Source: Flagellimonas amphidinii (GTDB lineage Bacteria; Bacteroidota; Bacteroidia; Flavobacteriales; Flavobacteriaceae). Taken from it: a stretch of 64,000 bases of DNA. Shown piece by piece: positions 8,770 through 17,780 of the stretch; position 1 is the stretch's first letter, and every line of letters starts with the position of its first letter. The translations under genes and the position numbers were made by a program. The notes below the pieces were generated by a model. It ran no database searches. It was not told the DNA's origin and saw only the letters and a list, made by a program, of their open reading frames with translations. The stretch lies in NCBI RefSeq assembly GCF_013090115.1, contig NZ_JABFNN010000037.1, positions 62,001-126,000 of the forward strand, given 5' to 3'.

Positions 8770-9906
8770 TTAATGAAGGGTTCCACGCACTTCTTGTTCA
8801 CGCTCAATAGCTTCGAACAGTGCTTTAAAGTTACCTTTTCCAAATGATTTAGCTCCCTTTCTTTGTATGATTTCAAAAAACATAGTTGGCCTAGGCTCAA
8901 CAGGTTTGGTGAAAATCTGCAACAAATAACCTTCATCATCACGATCAATCAAAATACCTAATTCACGCAGTGGAGCTATATCTTCATCAATTTTACCAAC
9001 TCTGTCCGTAACCACATCATAATAGGTGTCCGGTACTCTCAAGAATTCAACCCCCCTGCTTTTTAAGTCACGAACTGTAGAAATAATATCATCTGTGGCC
9101 ACAGCAATATGCTGAACGCCCTCACCTTCATAAAAATCAAGATATTCCTCTACTTGCGACTTTTTCTTACCTTCAGCAGGTTCATTTATAGGAAATTTAA
9201 TACGACCGTTGCCATTGCTCATCACTTTGCTCATCAAGGCTGTGTATTCGGTAGAAATGTCATTATCATCAAAAGAAAGAATGTTTTTGAAGCCCATTAC
9301 ATTCTCATAGAAGTTTACCCAGTGGTTCATTTTGTTCCATCCAACATTGCCAACCATGTGATCTACATATTTAAGTCCAATAGGAGCGGGATTGTGATCT
9401 GGAGTCTCCCATTTCTTGAACCCGGGAAGAAATGTTCCATTATAATCCTTTCTTTCCACAAAAATATGGACCGTTTCACCATAAGTGTAAATGCCCGAGC
9501 GAACTACTTTTCCGGTCTCGTCCTCTTCAATAATTGGCTCCATGTAGGATTTGGCCCCTCGTGCAATGGCAGTATCGTAAGCATATGTGGCATCATCAAC
9601 CCATAATGCAACAACTTTTACACCGTCACCATGGTTATCGATGTGTTTTCCTATCACTGTACCGCTTTTTAAAGGAGAGGTTAAGACCAGCCTAATTTTG
9701 TCTTGGACTACGACATAGCTTTCCTGATCCTTTAATCCGGTTTCCAGTCCAGCATAAGCTAAAGACTGAAATCCAAAAGCTGTTTTATAAAAATGGGCAG
9801 CTTGTTTGCAATTGCCAACGTACAGTTCTATATAATCTGTACCGTTTATCGGCATAAAATCTTGTGTTTTACTGTTTTGCAATGGTGATAAAGTAGATGT
9901 TTCCAT
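8770..9906 (-). CDS. hppD: 4-hydroxyphenylpyruvate dioxygenase
   Basis: HppD converts 4-hydroxyphenylpyruvate to homogentisate. The protein has two vicinal-oxygen-chelate domains. The iron ligands of the family are visible: His in KYVDHMVGNV, His in GEGVQHIAVATDD, and Glu in PTMFFEIIQRKG. I chose the ATG at 9904-9906 (METSTLSPLQ, 378 residues). An in-frame ATG at 9952-9954 falls inside the promoter and palindromic operator. This is the first gene of the hppD-hmgA-fahA-flavin reductase-aminotransferase operon and is divergent from a marR gene. Confidence 0.94.
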   Translation of the reverse strand: METSTLSPLQNSKTQDFMPINGTDYIELYVGNCKQAAHFYKTAFGFQSLAYAGLETGLKDQESYVVVQDKIRLVLTSPLKSGTVIGKHIDNHGDGVKVVALWVDDATYAYDTAIARGAKSYMEPIIEEDETGKVVRSGIYTYGETVHIFVERKDYNGTFLPGFKKWETPDHNPAPIGLKYVDHMVGNVGWNKMNHWVNFYENVMGFKNILSFDDNDISTEYTALMSKVMSNGNGRIKFPINEPAEGKKKSQVEEYLDFYEGEGVQHIAVATDDIISTVRDLKSRGVEFLRVPDTYYDVVTDRVGKIDEDIAPLRELGILIDRDDEGYLLQIFTKPVEPRPTMFFEIIQRKGAKSFGKGNFKALFEAIEREQEVRGTLH

Positions 9907-9939
9907 AACGTCCTGGATTTTAAAAGCCTGTTTATATTG

Positions 9940-9959
9940 TTGTTGATGCAACAAAAATA
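9940..9959 (-). promoter_or_regulatory. hppD promoter -7 element with overlapping palindromic operator
   Basis: A perfect 6-3-6 palindrome TTGTTGATGCAACAA spans 9940-9954. It overlaps the minus-strand -7 box TATTTTTG (9952-9959), which matches TAnnTTTG; a TTG lies 15 bases further upstream, slightly short of the usual spacing. The position and symmetry fit an operator for the divergent MarR regulator. That link is inference. Confidence 0.6.
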
Positions 9960-9980
9960 ATAATTTTCGAAAAGCAACAG

Positions 9981-9988
9981 TATATTTG
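9981..9988 (+). promoter_or_regulatory. Putative -7 box for marR
   Basis: TATATTTG matches TAnnTTTG and lies 74 bases upstream of the marR ATG. I see no TTG at the expected -33 spacing, so this is a partial match only. Confidence 0.4.
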
Positions 9989-10061
9989 GAGTATAAATTT
10001 TGTTAAATGAGTTTATGGTGAGCAAAATTCCTTGTAAACCATTGTTTTTACTTTTGATAGT

Positions 10062-10559
10062 ATGCAATCTAAACCCACAATAGAAGAACTACTTAATCGG
10101 ATTGATGACGTATCTGGAATGGGTTTTCATTTAGATACGGTGCTTCGTAAAATACAGGAGGCCTATGTACAGCGGTTTGCTGAGTTGGGAATTGAAATTA
10201 CTATTGAACAGTGGGTGATTTTGCATCAGGTGTATAAACTTGGCGAAAAAGCGTCGCAACGAGACATTGTTCAACTAAATTTTAGGAACAGGGCAACTAT
10301 CTCCCGTGTCATTGGAGGGATGGAACGCAAAGATTGGGTCAATAAAACCCGTTTTGAAGGTGATCAAAAACGTTTTAAGTTAGAATTGACGAAGGAGGGA
10401 AAAAAAGTCATCGATTTAATACTGCCCCATGCCATTCAATTGCGCAAACTCACGGTGAATAGATTGGATGTTTTCGAATTTGAGACTTTTTTAAAAGTTT
10501 TGGAACAAATAGGAGCAAACTATGCATCTGTAACTAATAGTAACAATACGGACGCATAA
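10062..10559 (+). CDS. MarR-family transcriptional regulator, likely controls tyrosine degradation
   Basis: This 165-residue protein has a MarR winged helix-turn-helix: ITIEQWVILHQVYKLGEKASQRDIVQLNFRNRATISRVIGGMERKDWV with the wing KTRFEGDQKRFKLELTKEGKKVI. It is divergent from hppD with about 155 bases between start codons. The palindrome at 9940-9954 is a plausible binding site. MarR proteins often sense aromatic acids, so repression relieved by a pathway intermediate is the simplest model, not shown by the sequence. Confidence 0.88.
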   Translation: MQSKPTIEELLNRIDDVSGMGFHLDTVLRKIQEAYVQRFAELGIEITIEQWVILHQVYKLGEKASQRDIVQLNFRNRATISRVIGGMERKDWVNKTRFEGDQKRFKLELTKEGKKVIDLILPHAIQLRKLTVNRLDVFEFETFLKVLEQIGANYASVTNSNNTDA

Positions 10560-10737
10560 AAATCATTCAACTTTGGCCTTTCTTGTGAGCAAAGTGGCAG
10601 GCAATTGTGAATTTTACCTTAAATAATTGCCCAAATGACATCCAAAGGATAAAATAACATAGAAACTGGTCAATTTTAAAGAAGCATCGACTCCATAACC
10701 GTTGCAATTTTGCGGCGTACAATTTAAATGTTGGGTT

Positions 10738-11301
10738 ATGGGAAATAAGAAAGTATATCCAAATAGTTGGCAGGTAGTGCCTTTTTCGTATGATATTTTT
10801 GCGAAATGGGATAGTCTAGGTGCTCCTACCAAGGAATTGATTTTAAAGAACGAAGCGGCAAGGCCGCTGAATGTTTCTGAAATGACACTGAACATTTCGA
10901 GCTTCGTTGCAATTGACAGCGAAGGAAATGAGCATCAAATAAAAGATTTTGACGGACAAAATAGTGTGGTGTTCAAAGGAATACCTTCTGGAAGCTTTTT
11001 AAGGTCTAAAAGTGTACTTGCTTTACCAAAAGGCAATTACACTACTCTTCGATTCTATTTAAAGGAAAACGGAAATATCTTTACCTACAGGGACGGTATG
11101 GAAGAATCGGCGGATAGATTTTCCCGTTTGGACTTTGCCATTGAAAACGGTCTGGAGATTGACGGCTCCGAGGGGACTGAGGTAAAACTATGGTTTGATT
11201 TTGCTCCTTTCCAATGGATGCAGAATTTTAAACTTTTCACCCTACTTTTCAAAAAAGAAAAACACCCAAGCCCACGATTGGCCAATAGTTTTGGAAACTA
11301 A
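10738..11301 (+). CDS. Hypothetical protein, DUF4382-like region
   Basis: I place the start at the ATG at 10738 (MGNKKVYPNSW, 187 residues); the frame is open to an ATG at 10702. There is no signal peptide. The central stretch LPKGNYTTLRFYLKENG...RLDFAIENGLEIDGSEGTEVKLWFDF resembles the DUF4382 beta-sandwich pattern (residues that choose a value by 'LPAGxYTxIRL' and end in 'LxLDFD'). The function is unknown. It ends just before a bidirectional terminator shared with the slipin gene. Confidence 0.65.
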   Translation: MGNKKVYPNSWQVVPFSYDIFAKWDSLGAPTKELILKNEAARPLNVSEMTLNISSFVAIDSEGNEHQIKDFDGQNSVVFKGIPSGSFLRSKSVLALPKGNYTTLRFYLKENGNIFTYRDGMEESADRFSRLDFAIENGLEIDGSEGTEVKLWFDFAPFQWMQNFKLFTLLFKKEKHPSPRLANSFGN

Positions 11302-11314
11302 AGAAAACCAGTTT

Positions 11315-11346
11315 TAAAAAAGCATCCCTTAGGGATGCTTTTTTTG
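11315..11346. terminator. Bidirectional intrinsic terminator
   Basis: An 8-bp GC-containing stem AGCATCCC/GGGATGCT (11321-11328 with 11332-11339) is preceded by an A run and followed by seven T, so it can act on both strands. It separates the converging genes ending at 11301 and 11350. Confidence 0.88.
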
Positions 11347-11349
11347 TTT

Positions 11350-12246
11350 TTATTGCTTACTTGGAAATTCTTCGCTATTGCCTTGGGCTAAAGAAACTAA
11401 ACCACCTAAGGCACCTAGATTCATAGAGTCTAAAGCTGAACTGGGCACTATCACCATAGATCCTTTTTCTTTTAGTCCTTCGAAAAGCATGTTCATACCT
11501 CTAAGGTGAAGAGCTACTGGATTTTCTTTGTATCGTTCACTTGCCTCCGAAAATTTATGTGCTATCTCAGTTTCTGCTGTACCTAGAATAACCCTTGCTC
11601 TTCGTTCACGTTCGGCTTGTGCTTCTTTACTCATTGCATCTGCCAATACCTGAGGTATGATAATGTCTTTTATTCCAACCGTTTGACAAGTAATCCCCCA
11701 TGGATTGGTATTATCGTCAAGAACTTTTTGCAAATCGTCTGCAATCTTTTCTCTTTCCTGGAGAATGTCGGCTAATTCATGTTTTCCGATAATATCTCTT
11801 AAGCCAGTTTGTGCAATATAAAATATGGCTCTTTCATATTCTTGGACTTCTAATGCAGCTTTTTCAACATCCCATACTGTCCAATATACTACAGCATCTA
11901 CATTAACGGGAACCGTATCTTTAGTCAAAGTCTGTTCAGCCTTAAAATCTGTTACCCTGACACGCTGATCTATGTACTTGTCTATTTGGTCAATGATAGG
12001 AATGATAAAGAAAATGCCGGGTCCCTTTAGGCCCTGGAATTTCCCCATTCTCAAGACTACTGCCTTTTCCCATTGGTCAGCAATATGTATAGCTCTTGAA
12101 AGTAAAATTGAAATTAATAACAAAAACCCAAATTGTTGAAGAGAAACTATATCAAAATAATACAGAGCAATACATATGCTTATTGCTGTTATAATTACTG
12201 TTCCTGAAATGGGATTCCACATTTTTTTGGTAATTGCTGCTTTCAT
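11350..12246 (-). CDS. Slipin / SPFH-domain membrane protein
   Basis: The 298-residue protein has two N-terminal hydrophobic segments (about residues 15-30 and 38-50). An SPFH/band-7 domain follows: WEKAVVLRMGKFQGLKGPGIFFIIPIIDQIDKYIDQRVRV, then NPWGITCQTVGIKDIIIPQVLADAMSKEAQAERERRARVI. This is the slipin subgroup of stomatin-like proteins, which oligomerise at the inner membrane. It overlaps the GntR gene by 4 bases (ATGA), so it is probably controlled by that regulator. Confidence 0.9.
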   Translation of the reverse strand: MKAAITKKMWNPISGTVIITAISICIALYYFDIVSLQQFGFLLLISILLSRAIHIADQWEKAVVLRMGKFQGLKGPGIFFIIPIIDQIDKYIDQRVRVTDFKAEQTLTKDTVPVNVDAVVYWTVWDVEKAALEVQEYERAIFYIAQTGLRDIIGKHELADILQEREKIADDLQKVLDDNTNPWGITCQTVGIKDIIIPQVLADAMSKEAQAERERRARVILGTAETEIAHKFSEASERYKENPVALHLRGMNMLFEGLKEKGSMVIVPSSALDSMNLGALGGLVSLAQGNSEEFPSKQ

Positions 12247-12617
12247 GTCCTTTTTGATTTTTTGAGTTGATCAATTATTTCATCTACTGAAAATCCATAG
12301 CTATATGCAATAGATGTAAATTCATTGCATATTTCGCTCAATTTTTGCTCTTTTTCCTTAGCTGAAATCTCTATTTTGTTTTCGTTGATAAAAGTTCCGG
12401 TGCCTTGATGGGTTTCCAAGATGTTTTGGATTTCGAGTTCCTTGTAAGCTTTGGCGATAGTATTGAGATTAACCTTCAAATTCACAGCTAAAGATCTAAC
12501 AGTAGGTAGTTGTTCACCAGTTTTTAAATTACCGGAGGCAATGCCAAATTTAATTTGATCAATGATTTGTCTGTAAAATGGAATGCCTGTTTTTGGGTCC
12601 AATCTAAAATTAATCAT
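12243..12617 (-). CDS. GntR-family regulator, short YtrA type
   Basis: A GntR winged helix occupies residues 10-75 (PFYRQIIDQIKFGIASGNLKTGEQLPTVRSLAVNLKVNLNTIAKAYKELE). It is followed by only a short tail, and the total of 124 residues is typical of the YtrA subgroup. Such regulators usually repress their own operon with one or two membrane genes, here the slipin. A perfect small palindrome overlaps its -7 box (12634-12651). Confidence 0.88.
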   Translation of the reverse strand: MINFRLDPKTGIPFYRQIIDQIKFGIASGNLKTGEQLPTVRSLAVNLKVNLNTIAKAYKELEIQNILETHQGTGTFINENKIEISAKEKEQKLSEICNEFTSIAYSYGFSVDEIIDQLKKSKRT

Positions 12618-12633
12618 TGTGTTATTGTAATAG

Positions 12634-12651
12634 TTGTATAGTACAAATATA
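12634..12651 (-). promoter_or_regulatory. GntR-slipin promoter -7 box and overlapping palindrome
   Basis: TATATTTG on the minus strand (12644-12651) matches TAnnTTTG. It overlaps the perfect inverted repeat TTGTA-TAG-TACAA (12634-12646), a likely self-regulation site for the GntR protein. No clear -33 TTG is seen. Confidence 0.5.
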
Positions 12652-12714
12652 CAATAAAAAATTAATTGCTGATTATTAGCGTGAAAAGTTAAAAGAAAGC
12701 GGAGGGTTTATGGT

Positions 12715-15549
12715 TTAATGAGCTTCCAACCAATTCTCACCAATACCTACTTCCACATCCAAAGGCACGGCAAGTTTGTAGGCGTTTTCCATTTCAGTTT
12801 TAATGAGTTCCTTCATGATGTCCAACTCAGGTTTGTAGCAATCGAACACCAATTCATCATGCACCTGCAATAACATCTTGGTTTTGTAATTTCCTTCAGA
12901 AAGTTTTTTATGGATATTGATCATGGCAATTTTGATGATGTCCGCAGCACTTCCCTGTATGGGGGCGTTCACTGCATTTCGCTCTGCAGCGCCACGCACC
13001 ACCTGATTGCCGGCATTGATATCCTTTAAATACCTTCTTCTGCCCAAAACGGTTTGCACATAGCCATTGTCCCGAGCAAAATCTATCTGCTCACTCATAT
13101 AATTGCGTAGTTTGGGATAGGTTTTATAGTAGGTGTCGATAAGTTCCTTGGCCTCAGTTCTGCTCAAATCCGTTTGATTGCTCAACCCAAAGGCCGATAC
13201 CCCATAAATAATCCCAAAATTTACCGTTTTAGCATTGCCACGTTGTTCCCGGGTCACTTCTTCAATAGGGACATTAAATACCTTGGATGCGGTCGAAGCA
13301 TGAATATCCTCCCCATTCTTAAAGGCGTTGATCATAGTGTCTTCTTCGCTTAATGCCGCAATGATGCGCAATTCAATTTGTGAGTAATCCGCAGCCAAAA
13401 GCACATGGTCATCATCTCGAGGAATAAAGGCTTTTCGTACTTGTCTACCTCTTTCGGTACGTATTGGAATATTCTGCAAGTTTGGATTGTTACTGCTTAA
13501 TCGACCTGTAGCGGCTACAGTTTGCATATAGTCGGTATGAACTCGACCGCTGTGTTGTTGCACTTCATTGGGCAACGCATCCACATAAGTGCTTTTCAAT
13601 TTGGCAAGTCCGCGGTAGTCCAACACATTTTGGATAATCTCATGGTCCTTGGCCAAATAAGAAAGTACATCCTCGGAGGTGGAATACTGACCTGTTTTGG
13701 TTTTTTTGGGCTTGTCCACCAATTTCATTTTGCCGAAGAGAATATCCCCCAATTGTTTGGGAGAAGCTATGTTGAACTGTTCTCCAGCCTGTTCGTAAAT
13801 TTTTGCCTCCAGATTTTTGATGTCCTCATCCAGTTCTGAAGAGAGCGCATTTAAAAACTCTTCATCCAAATTGATGCCTTCACTCTCCATATCTGCTAAA
13901 ACCCGAAGTAGCGGCACCTCAATTTCTTCAAATAGCTTGTCGGTTTGTGCCTCTTTCAACTCAGGTCTAAAGTGCTGGGCCAATTGAAAAGTAACATCTG
14001 AATCTTCTACAGCATACTCGGTCTGCTTTTCCAAGGGCACTTGACGCATGCTCAACTGGTTTTTCCCTTTTTTTCCGATAAGCTCAGTAATGGAAACAGG
14101 AGTGTAGTTAAGATAGGTCTCCGACAGTACGTCCATATTGTGGCGCATGTCTGGATTGATGAGGTAATGCGCCAACATGGTATCAAAAAGCGGGCCTTTG
14201 ACCACCACGTCATAGTTCTGCATTACTTTGATGTCATATTTTAGGTTCTGTCCAACCTTTTCAATGGCTTCCGATTCGAAAAAAGGTCTGAGTTTTTCAA
14301 TAAGGGGCATGGCGTCATTTTTCCCTTCTGGAAAAGGAACGTAAAAGCCTTTGCCGGCATCCCAACTAAAGGCAATGCCAACAAGTTCTGCTTCAAGCGG
14401 GTTGATAGAGGTTGTTTCTGTATCAAAACAAACCGAAGTCTGTTCCATCAGTTTTTCCAAGAAAAGATTCATGGCCAAACCATTCCCGACCATTTGATAG
14501 AAGTGTGGCACATCTTTTACTGTTTTCCTGCCATGTGTGTCTTTAATGGTTGCGGGAGCTTCGGTTGGGTCGCCGCCAAATAGGGTAAACTGTCCACTAC
14601 CAGCCACTTTAGGGTCTTGCTTTGTTGCTTCCACTTTAGTGGAAGTGGTATCTGCCTGTGGTTCTTCAGAAAATACCTTGACAAACTGCTCCTTGAGTCT
14701 TCGGAATTCCAGTTCATCAAAAATCTCTTGTACTTTTTGGGTATCTGGTGGACACATTTCATAATCTTCAGCTTGGAAAGTGACATCACAATCAATCTTG
14801 ATTTCTGCCAATTTTCTGGATAGTCTTCCCAATTCCGCATTTTGCTCTACCTTTTCTTTCATTTTGCCTTTCAGCTTGTCGGTATTGCTCAACAAACCTT
14901 CTAAGGAACCAAATTCAGCCAGAAACTTTTTGGCGGTCTTGTCACCAACTCCTGGAAGACCGGGGATGTTGTCACTGGCGTCACCCATCATTCCCAAATA
15001 ATCGATGACCTGTTCTGGTCGTTCCACGCCAAAACGTTTTTGTACTTCCGGGATGCCCCAAATTTCGATGCCGTTCCCCATTCGGGCTGGGCGGTACATA
15101 AAAATATTCTCGCTCACCAACTGGCCAAAATCTTTGTCAGGAGTCACCATAAAAACTTTATAGTCCTCTTTTTCAGCTTGTTTGGCCAAAGTGCCGATAA
15201 GGTCATCAGCTTCATAGCCAGCCAGCTCCACCACTGGAATTTTCATCGCCTTTAGAATGTCTTGAATGTAAGGGACCGCTATGCGGATGGCATCTGGGGT
15301 CTCATCCCTGTTAGCTTTGTAGTCTTCAAAAAGCTCCGTGCGTTCCACACTGCCTCCTTTGTCAAAAGCGACGGCCAAATGATCGGGTTTTTCGCGTTTG
15401 ATCACATCAAAAAGGGAATTCACAAACCCCATAATGGCAGAAGTATCCATGCCTTTGGAGTTGATTCTCGGGTTTTTGATGAGTGCATAATAACCACGAA
15501 AGATCAAGGCGTAAGCATCTAGTAGAAAAAGTCTTTTTTGGTCGGACAT
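12715..15549 (-). CDS. polA: DNA polymerase I
   Basis: PolA fills gaps in repair and removes Okazaki primers. The 944-residue product has three domains. The 5'-3' exonuclease domain (about 1-300) includes AGYEADDLIGTLAKQA and GDASDNIPGLPGVGDKTA. The 3'-5' proofreading domain has an intact SVCFDTETTS. The family-A polymerase domain has LLAADYSQIELRIIAALS, GNAKTVNFGIIYGVS and LLQVHDELVFDC. Length and all motifs are normal. Long reading frames on the opposite strand here are shadows of this gene. Confidence 0.98.
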   Translation of the reverse strand: MSDQKRLFLLDAYALIFRGYYALIKNPRINSKGMDTSAIMGFVNSLFDVIKREKPDHLAVAFDKGGSVERTELFEDYKANRDETPDAIRIAVPYIQDILKAMKIPVVELAGYEADDLIGTLAKQAEKEDYKVFMVTPDKDFGQLVSENIFMYRPARMGNGIEIWGIPEVQKRFGVERPEQVIDYLGMMGDASDNIPGLPGVGDKTAKKFLAEFGSLEGLLSNTDKLKGKMKEKVEQNAELGRLSRKLAEIKIDCDVTFQAEDYEMCPPDTQKVQEIFDELEFRRLKEQFVKVFSEEPQADTTSTKVEATKQDPKVAGSGQFTLFGGDPTEAPATIKDTHGRKTVKDVPHFYQMVGNGLAMNLFLEKLMEQTSVCFDTETTSINPLEAELVGIAFSWDAGKGFYVPFPEGKNDAMPLIEKLRPFFESEAIEKVGQNLKYDIKVMQNYDVVVKGPLFDTMLAHYLINPDMRHNMDVLSETYLNYTPVSITELIGKKGKNQLSMRQVPLEKQTEYAVEDSDVTFQLAQHFRPELKEAQTDKLFEEIEVPLLRVLADMESEGINLDEEFLNALSSELDEDIKNLEAKIYEQAGEQFNIASPKQLGDILFGKMKLVDKPKKTKTGQYSTSEDVLSYLAKDHEIIQNVLDYRGLAKLKSTYVDALPNEVQQHSGRVHTDYMQTVAATGRLSSNNPNLQNIPIRTERGRQVRKAFIPRDDDHVLLAADYSQIELRIIAALSEEDTMINAFKNGEDIHASTASKVFNVPIEEVTREQRGNAKTVNFGIIYGVSAFGLSNQTDLSRTEAKELIDTYYKTYPKLRNYMSEQIDFARDNGYVQTVLGRRRYLKDINAGNQVVRGAAERNAVNAPIQGSAADIIKIAMINIHKKLSEGNYKTKMLLQVHDELVFDCYKPELDIMKELIKTEMENAYKLAVPLDVEVGIGENWLEAH

Positions 15550-15621
15550 ATTTTTCAGTTGTCAATTAACAATTTGTGATAAGCAATGGACAGGCTTTAA
15601 AAGTACGATTTTAATGATTTT

Positions 15622-15789
15622 TTATTTAAACTTTAAAATTGCATAGGTAATGATTAAAATAGTAAAAGCTGAAACAAAGAGGTTTCTAGTCCAATGAACC
15701 TTTGATTGTTCATTTTCAAGTTCTGTTCTTCCGAATTTTATGAAAACCCAACAAATTAGGCCGTTCATGTCTTGAAAAATTCTCCACAT
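15622..15789 (-). CDS. Small putative membrane protein (55 aa)
   Basis: The reverse strand has an ATG at 15787-15789 that opens MWRIFQDMNGLICWVFIK, followed by a charged stretch and a hydrophobic segment NLFVSAFTILIITYAIL near the C-terminus. I recognise no family. Support that it is real comes from a degenerate copy of the AAAGTTCAAAwAAACGAT repeat directly before its start, the same position as in the neighbouring accessory genes. It lies between the ABM-like gene and polA. Confidence 0.45.
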   Translation of the reverse strand: MWRIFQDMNGLICWVFIKFGRTELENEQSKVHWTRNLFVSAFTILIITYAILKFK

Positions 15790-15809
15790 TTGGATTTTTT
15801 TTGAACTAT
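15790..15809 (-). repeat. Degenerate cassette repeat before the 55-aa gene
   Basis: Minus-strand ATAGTTCAAAAAAAATCCAA matches the first two thirds of the consensus AAAGTTCAAAwAAACGAT; the CGAT end is lost. It touches the ATG. Confidence 0.45.
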
Positions 15810-15853
15810 ACTGCTGTTTTGATTTTTAACCTCACAGGTAACACAATAATTGT

Positions 15854-16171
15854 TCATTGTGTCCAAGTATCATTTTTTAATAAATCTTCAATATTCTCTA
15901 ATTCAAAAAGCACTTCAATCTTTGAGCAAGATTCTCGCATTGCATTCCCTGCCTCCTTGGCTTTATCTGGTAAATTCTTCCCTGAATTACTCCAAATATC
16001 TCGATTAGGCCATTGAGCGTAAGCTATGTAATTTCCATCTTTTTGTTTGTGAAGCCTTGAGCCTAAACTCCCCTCATATTGGTATATAAGTTCCGTAAAT
16101 TTTTTCCAAGACTTGATAAAATCAGCTTCTTTGTTTTCAATTACTTTGAATTGATATATTACCGCAAACAT
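15854..16171 (-). CDS. Antibiotic-biosynthesis-monooxygenase-like (ABM) domain protein
   Basis: The 105-residue protein fits the ABM dimeric alpha/beta-barrel pattern: FAVIYQFKVIENKEADFIKSWKKFTELIYQYEGSLGSRLHKQKDG, then YIAYAQWPNRDIW. Members range from heme-degrading and quinone monooxygenases to proteins of unknown role, and the active-site residues are not decisive here. The cassette repeat lies 9 bases before the ATG. It is one of four genes near polA that carry this repeat. Confidence 0.75.
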   Translation of the reverse strand: MFAVIYQFKVIENKEADFIKSWKKFTELIYQYEGSLGSRLHKQKDGNYIAYAQWPNRDIWSNSGKNLPDKAKEAGNAMRESCSKIEVLFELENIEDLLKNDTWTQ

Positions 16172-16180
16172 TTTTTGAAA

Positions 16181-16200
16181 TTATCGTTTATTTGAACTAT
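16181..16200 (-). repeat. Cassette repeat before the ABM-like gene
   Basis: Minus strand ATAGTTCAAATAAACGATAA, matching AAAGTTCAAAwAAACGAT at 17 of 18 positions. Confidence 0.75.
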
Positions 16201-16223
16201 TCTAATAATTAATTGAATCTAAA

Positions 16224-17681
16224 CTAATCCAGTAATCCATCAATTAGGTGTACCAATTTTGGATCTGAGGGACGAAGTGCCTTTTTCTGAACAATATTTC
16301 CGTCACGGCCAATCAAAATATAGTGCGGAATTCCGTTTACGTTATAGTCTTTACTGATTTCATTTTCAAGAGCCCCGGCAGATAGTTGAATTCCATTGAA
16401 TAGATTGTTCTTGTTTTTGGAAACCATATCTTTCCAACGATTCACATTTTCATCGAACGAGATGCCTAAGAATACAACCTCTTCTCCACGATATGTTTCT
16501 TTGAGCTTTTTCATGCTGGGCATTTCTTGTAAACATGGGGTGCACCAGGTAGCCCATAAATCAATATAGACAACAAATCCCTTAAAGTCCCTTAATGAAA
16601 CGGGCTTTCCCTTCATGTCGGGATAGGTAAAATCGGGGGCCTTATCGCCATTTGCCAAAGTTGCCTCTCTTTTCTTAAAGTCCATATATCGTTCTAAGCT
16701 AGCGGAATCCTTCACATATCTGGAAATGATAATTTCCAGATATGTTTTGATGTCCTTGCTTTCTGTGTTCATATAATCAATCACAAATCCATTAAAAAAG
16801 TCCTGTTTTATTTTTTCTGGAAAATCCGAACTCTTCAAAACAGCCACTTTCGCCTTAAAATAATCTAAGTACTCCCCTTTTGGCCCCAAGGTTTGGGCCA
16901 TCATGTTATGGTACTTTTCCATTAAATAACCTCTATAGACAGGATTCCTTTGATACAGTTCCATATCATTCTCGGGAATTTCCTTGGCAAAATAATTTTG
17001 GAAGTTTTCGGGAGCTTGGACTTTGACGGCATTTTGTGGCAAGAAATGGTTATGCAAGTCCTGATATTGTCTGAAATTACGATTGTACTTCAGCAAATTG
17101 CTCAATTTCAACTGTTCTAAGAAATCGGGATTTAGTTCATGGCCCTCTTTGTTTTGCGAAATAAAATCAGAGACGCTTTCCAATTGTTCAAGCTGATAAG
17201 CCTCAAATTCTGAAGGGTTTTTGGAGTACACCATGGGCAAATATTTTTGCTTATAATGCTCCACAGTGTATTGATTGATGGGCTCCCTTAGAAACAATTC
17301 ATACAGTAATTTGGTTTCGTCAATATTGGTTCCACTATACTCAATTGAATTTGGTTGCGGGCTTCTTGAACTATCAAAGCTAATTTTAATGTTCAAGTTT
17401 GTGTGATCTCCGATATATAGTGGAATCCTGGTTTCCGTTCCTACGAACAAAGTATAGTTACCTACATCTTCTCTTGTTAATTCCTTGGAAAAATAACCCG
17501 AAGAATCCAATTCGATAGCATATGACCTATTCATACTGAGCAGTTTAATGCTATCATCAAAGCCTGTTATTCTGCCATCGATTTTCGGAGAAAGACTTTG
17601 GGCACTTATATTTGAAGGGCCTTCATTTTTACAACAAATTAGCAAAATAAGGGTCAAAATATATACCGTCTTTCTTTTCAT
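16224..17681 (-). CDS. TlpA-like thiol-disulfide oxidoreductase lipoprotein
   Basis: The 485-residue protein starts with a lipoprotein signal (ILLICCKNE). It has an N-terminal beta-rich region like the DUF4369 part of Bacteroidetes TlpA-like proteins, a long helical middle, and a C-terminal thioredoxin domain from about residue 340. The active site is WCTPC (Trp379, Cys380, Cys383). The cis-proline side is GIPHYILIGRDG. It probably works in the periplasm as a disulfide reductase. A variant cassette repeat lies 68 bases upstream of its ATG. Confidence 0.88.
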   Translation of the reverse strand: MKRKTVYILTLILLICCKNEGPSNISAQSLSPKIDGRITGFDDSIKLLSMNRSYAIELDSSGYFSKELTREDVGNYTLFVGTETRIPLYIGDHTNLNIKISFDSSRSPQPNSIEYSGTNIDETKLLYELFLREPINQYTVEHYKQKYLPMVYSKNPSEFEAYQLEQLESVSDFISQNKEGHELNPDFLEQLKLSNLLKYNRNFRQYQDLHNHFLPQNAVKVQAPENFQNYFAKEIPENDMELYQRNPVYRGYLMEKYHNMMAQTLGPKGEYLDYFKAKVAVLKSSDFPEKIKQDFFNGFVIDYMNTESKDIKTYLEIIISRYVKDSASLERYMDFKKREATLANGDKAPDFTYPDMKGKPVSLRDFKGFVVYIDLWATWCTPCLQEMPSMKKLKETYRGEEVVFLGISFDENVNRWKDMVSKNKNNLFNGIQLSAGALENEISKDYNVNGIPHYILIGRDGNIVQKKALRPSDPKLVHLIDGLLD

Positions 17682-17749
17682 AATTTTTTCTGTTTAAAAA
17701 CATCTTAGATGAATAGGACATGTTGAATCTAAATATTTGCCAATGGTTT

Positions 17750-17769
17750 GGATCGTTTAAATAAACTTT
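17750..17769 (-). repeat. Variant cassette repeat before the TlpA-like gene
   Basis: Minus strand AAAGTTTATTTAAACGATCC. AAAGTT and AAACGAT match the consensus; the central five bases differ and make GTTTA-TT-TAAAC symmetric. Confidence 0.6.
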
Positions 17770-17780
17770 TCTTTAAAGTT

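Noticed and set aside
13522..15522. Plus-strand frames opposite polA
   Set aside because: They are shadows of a highly conserved gene on the other strand and encode nothing recognisable.
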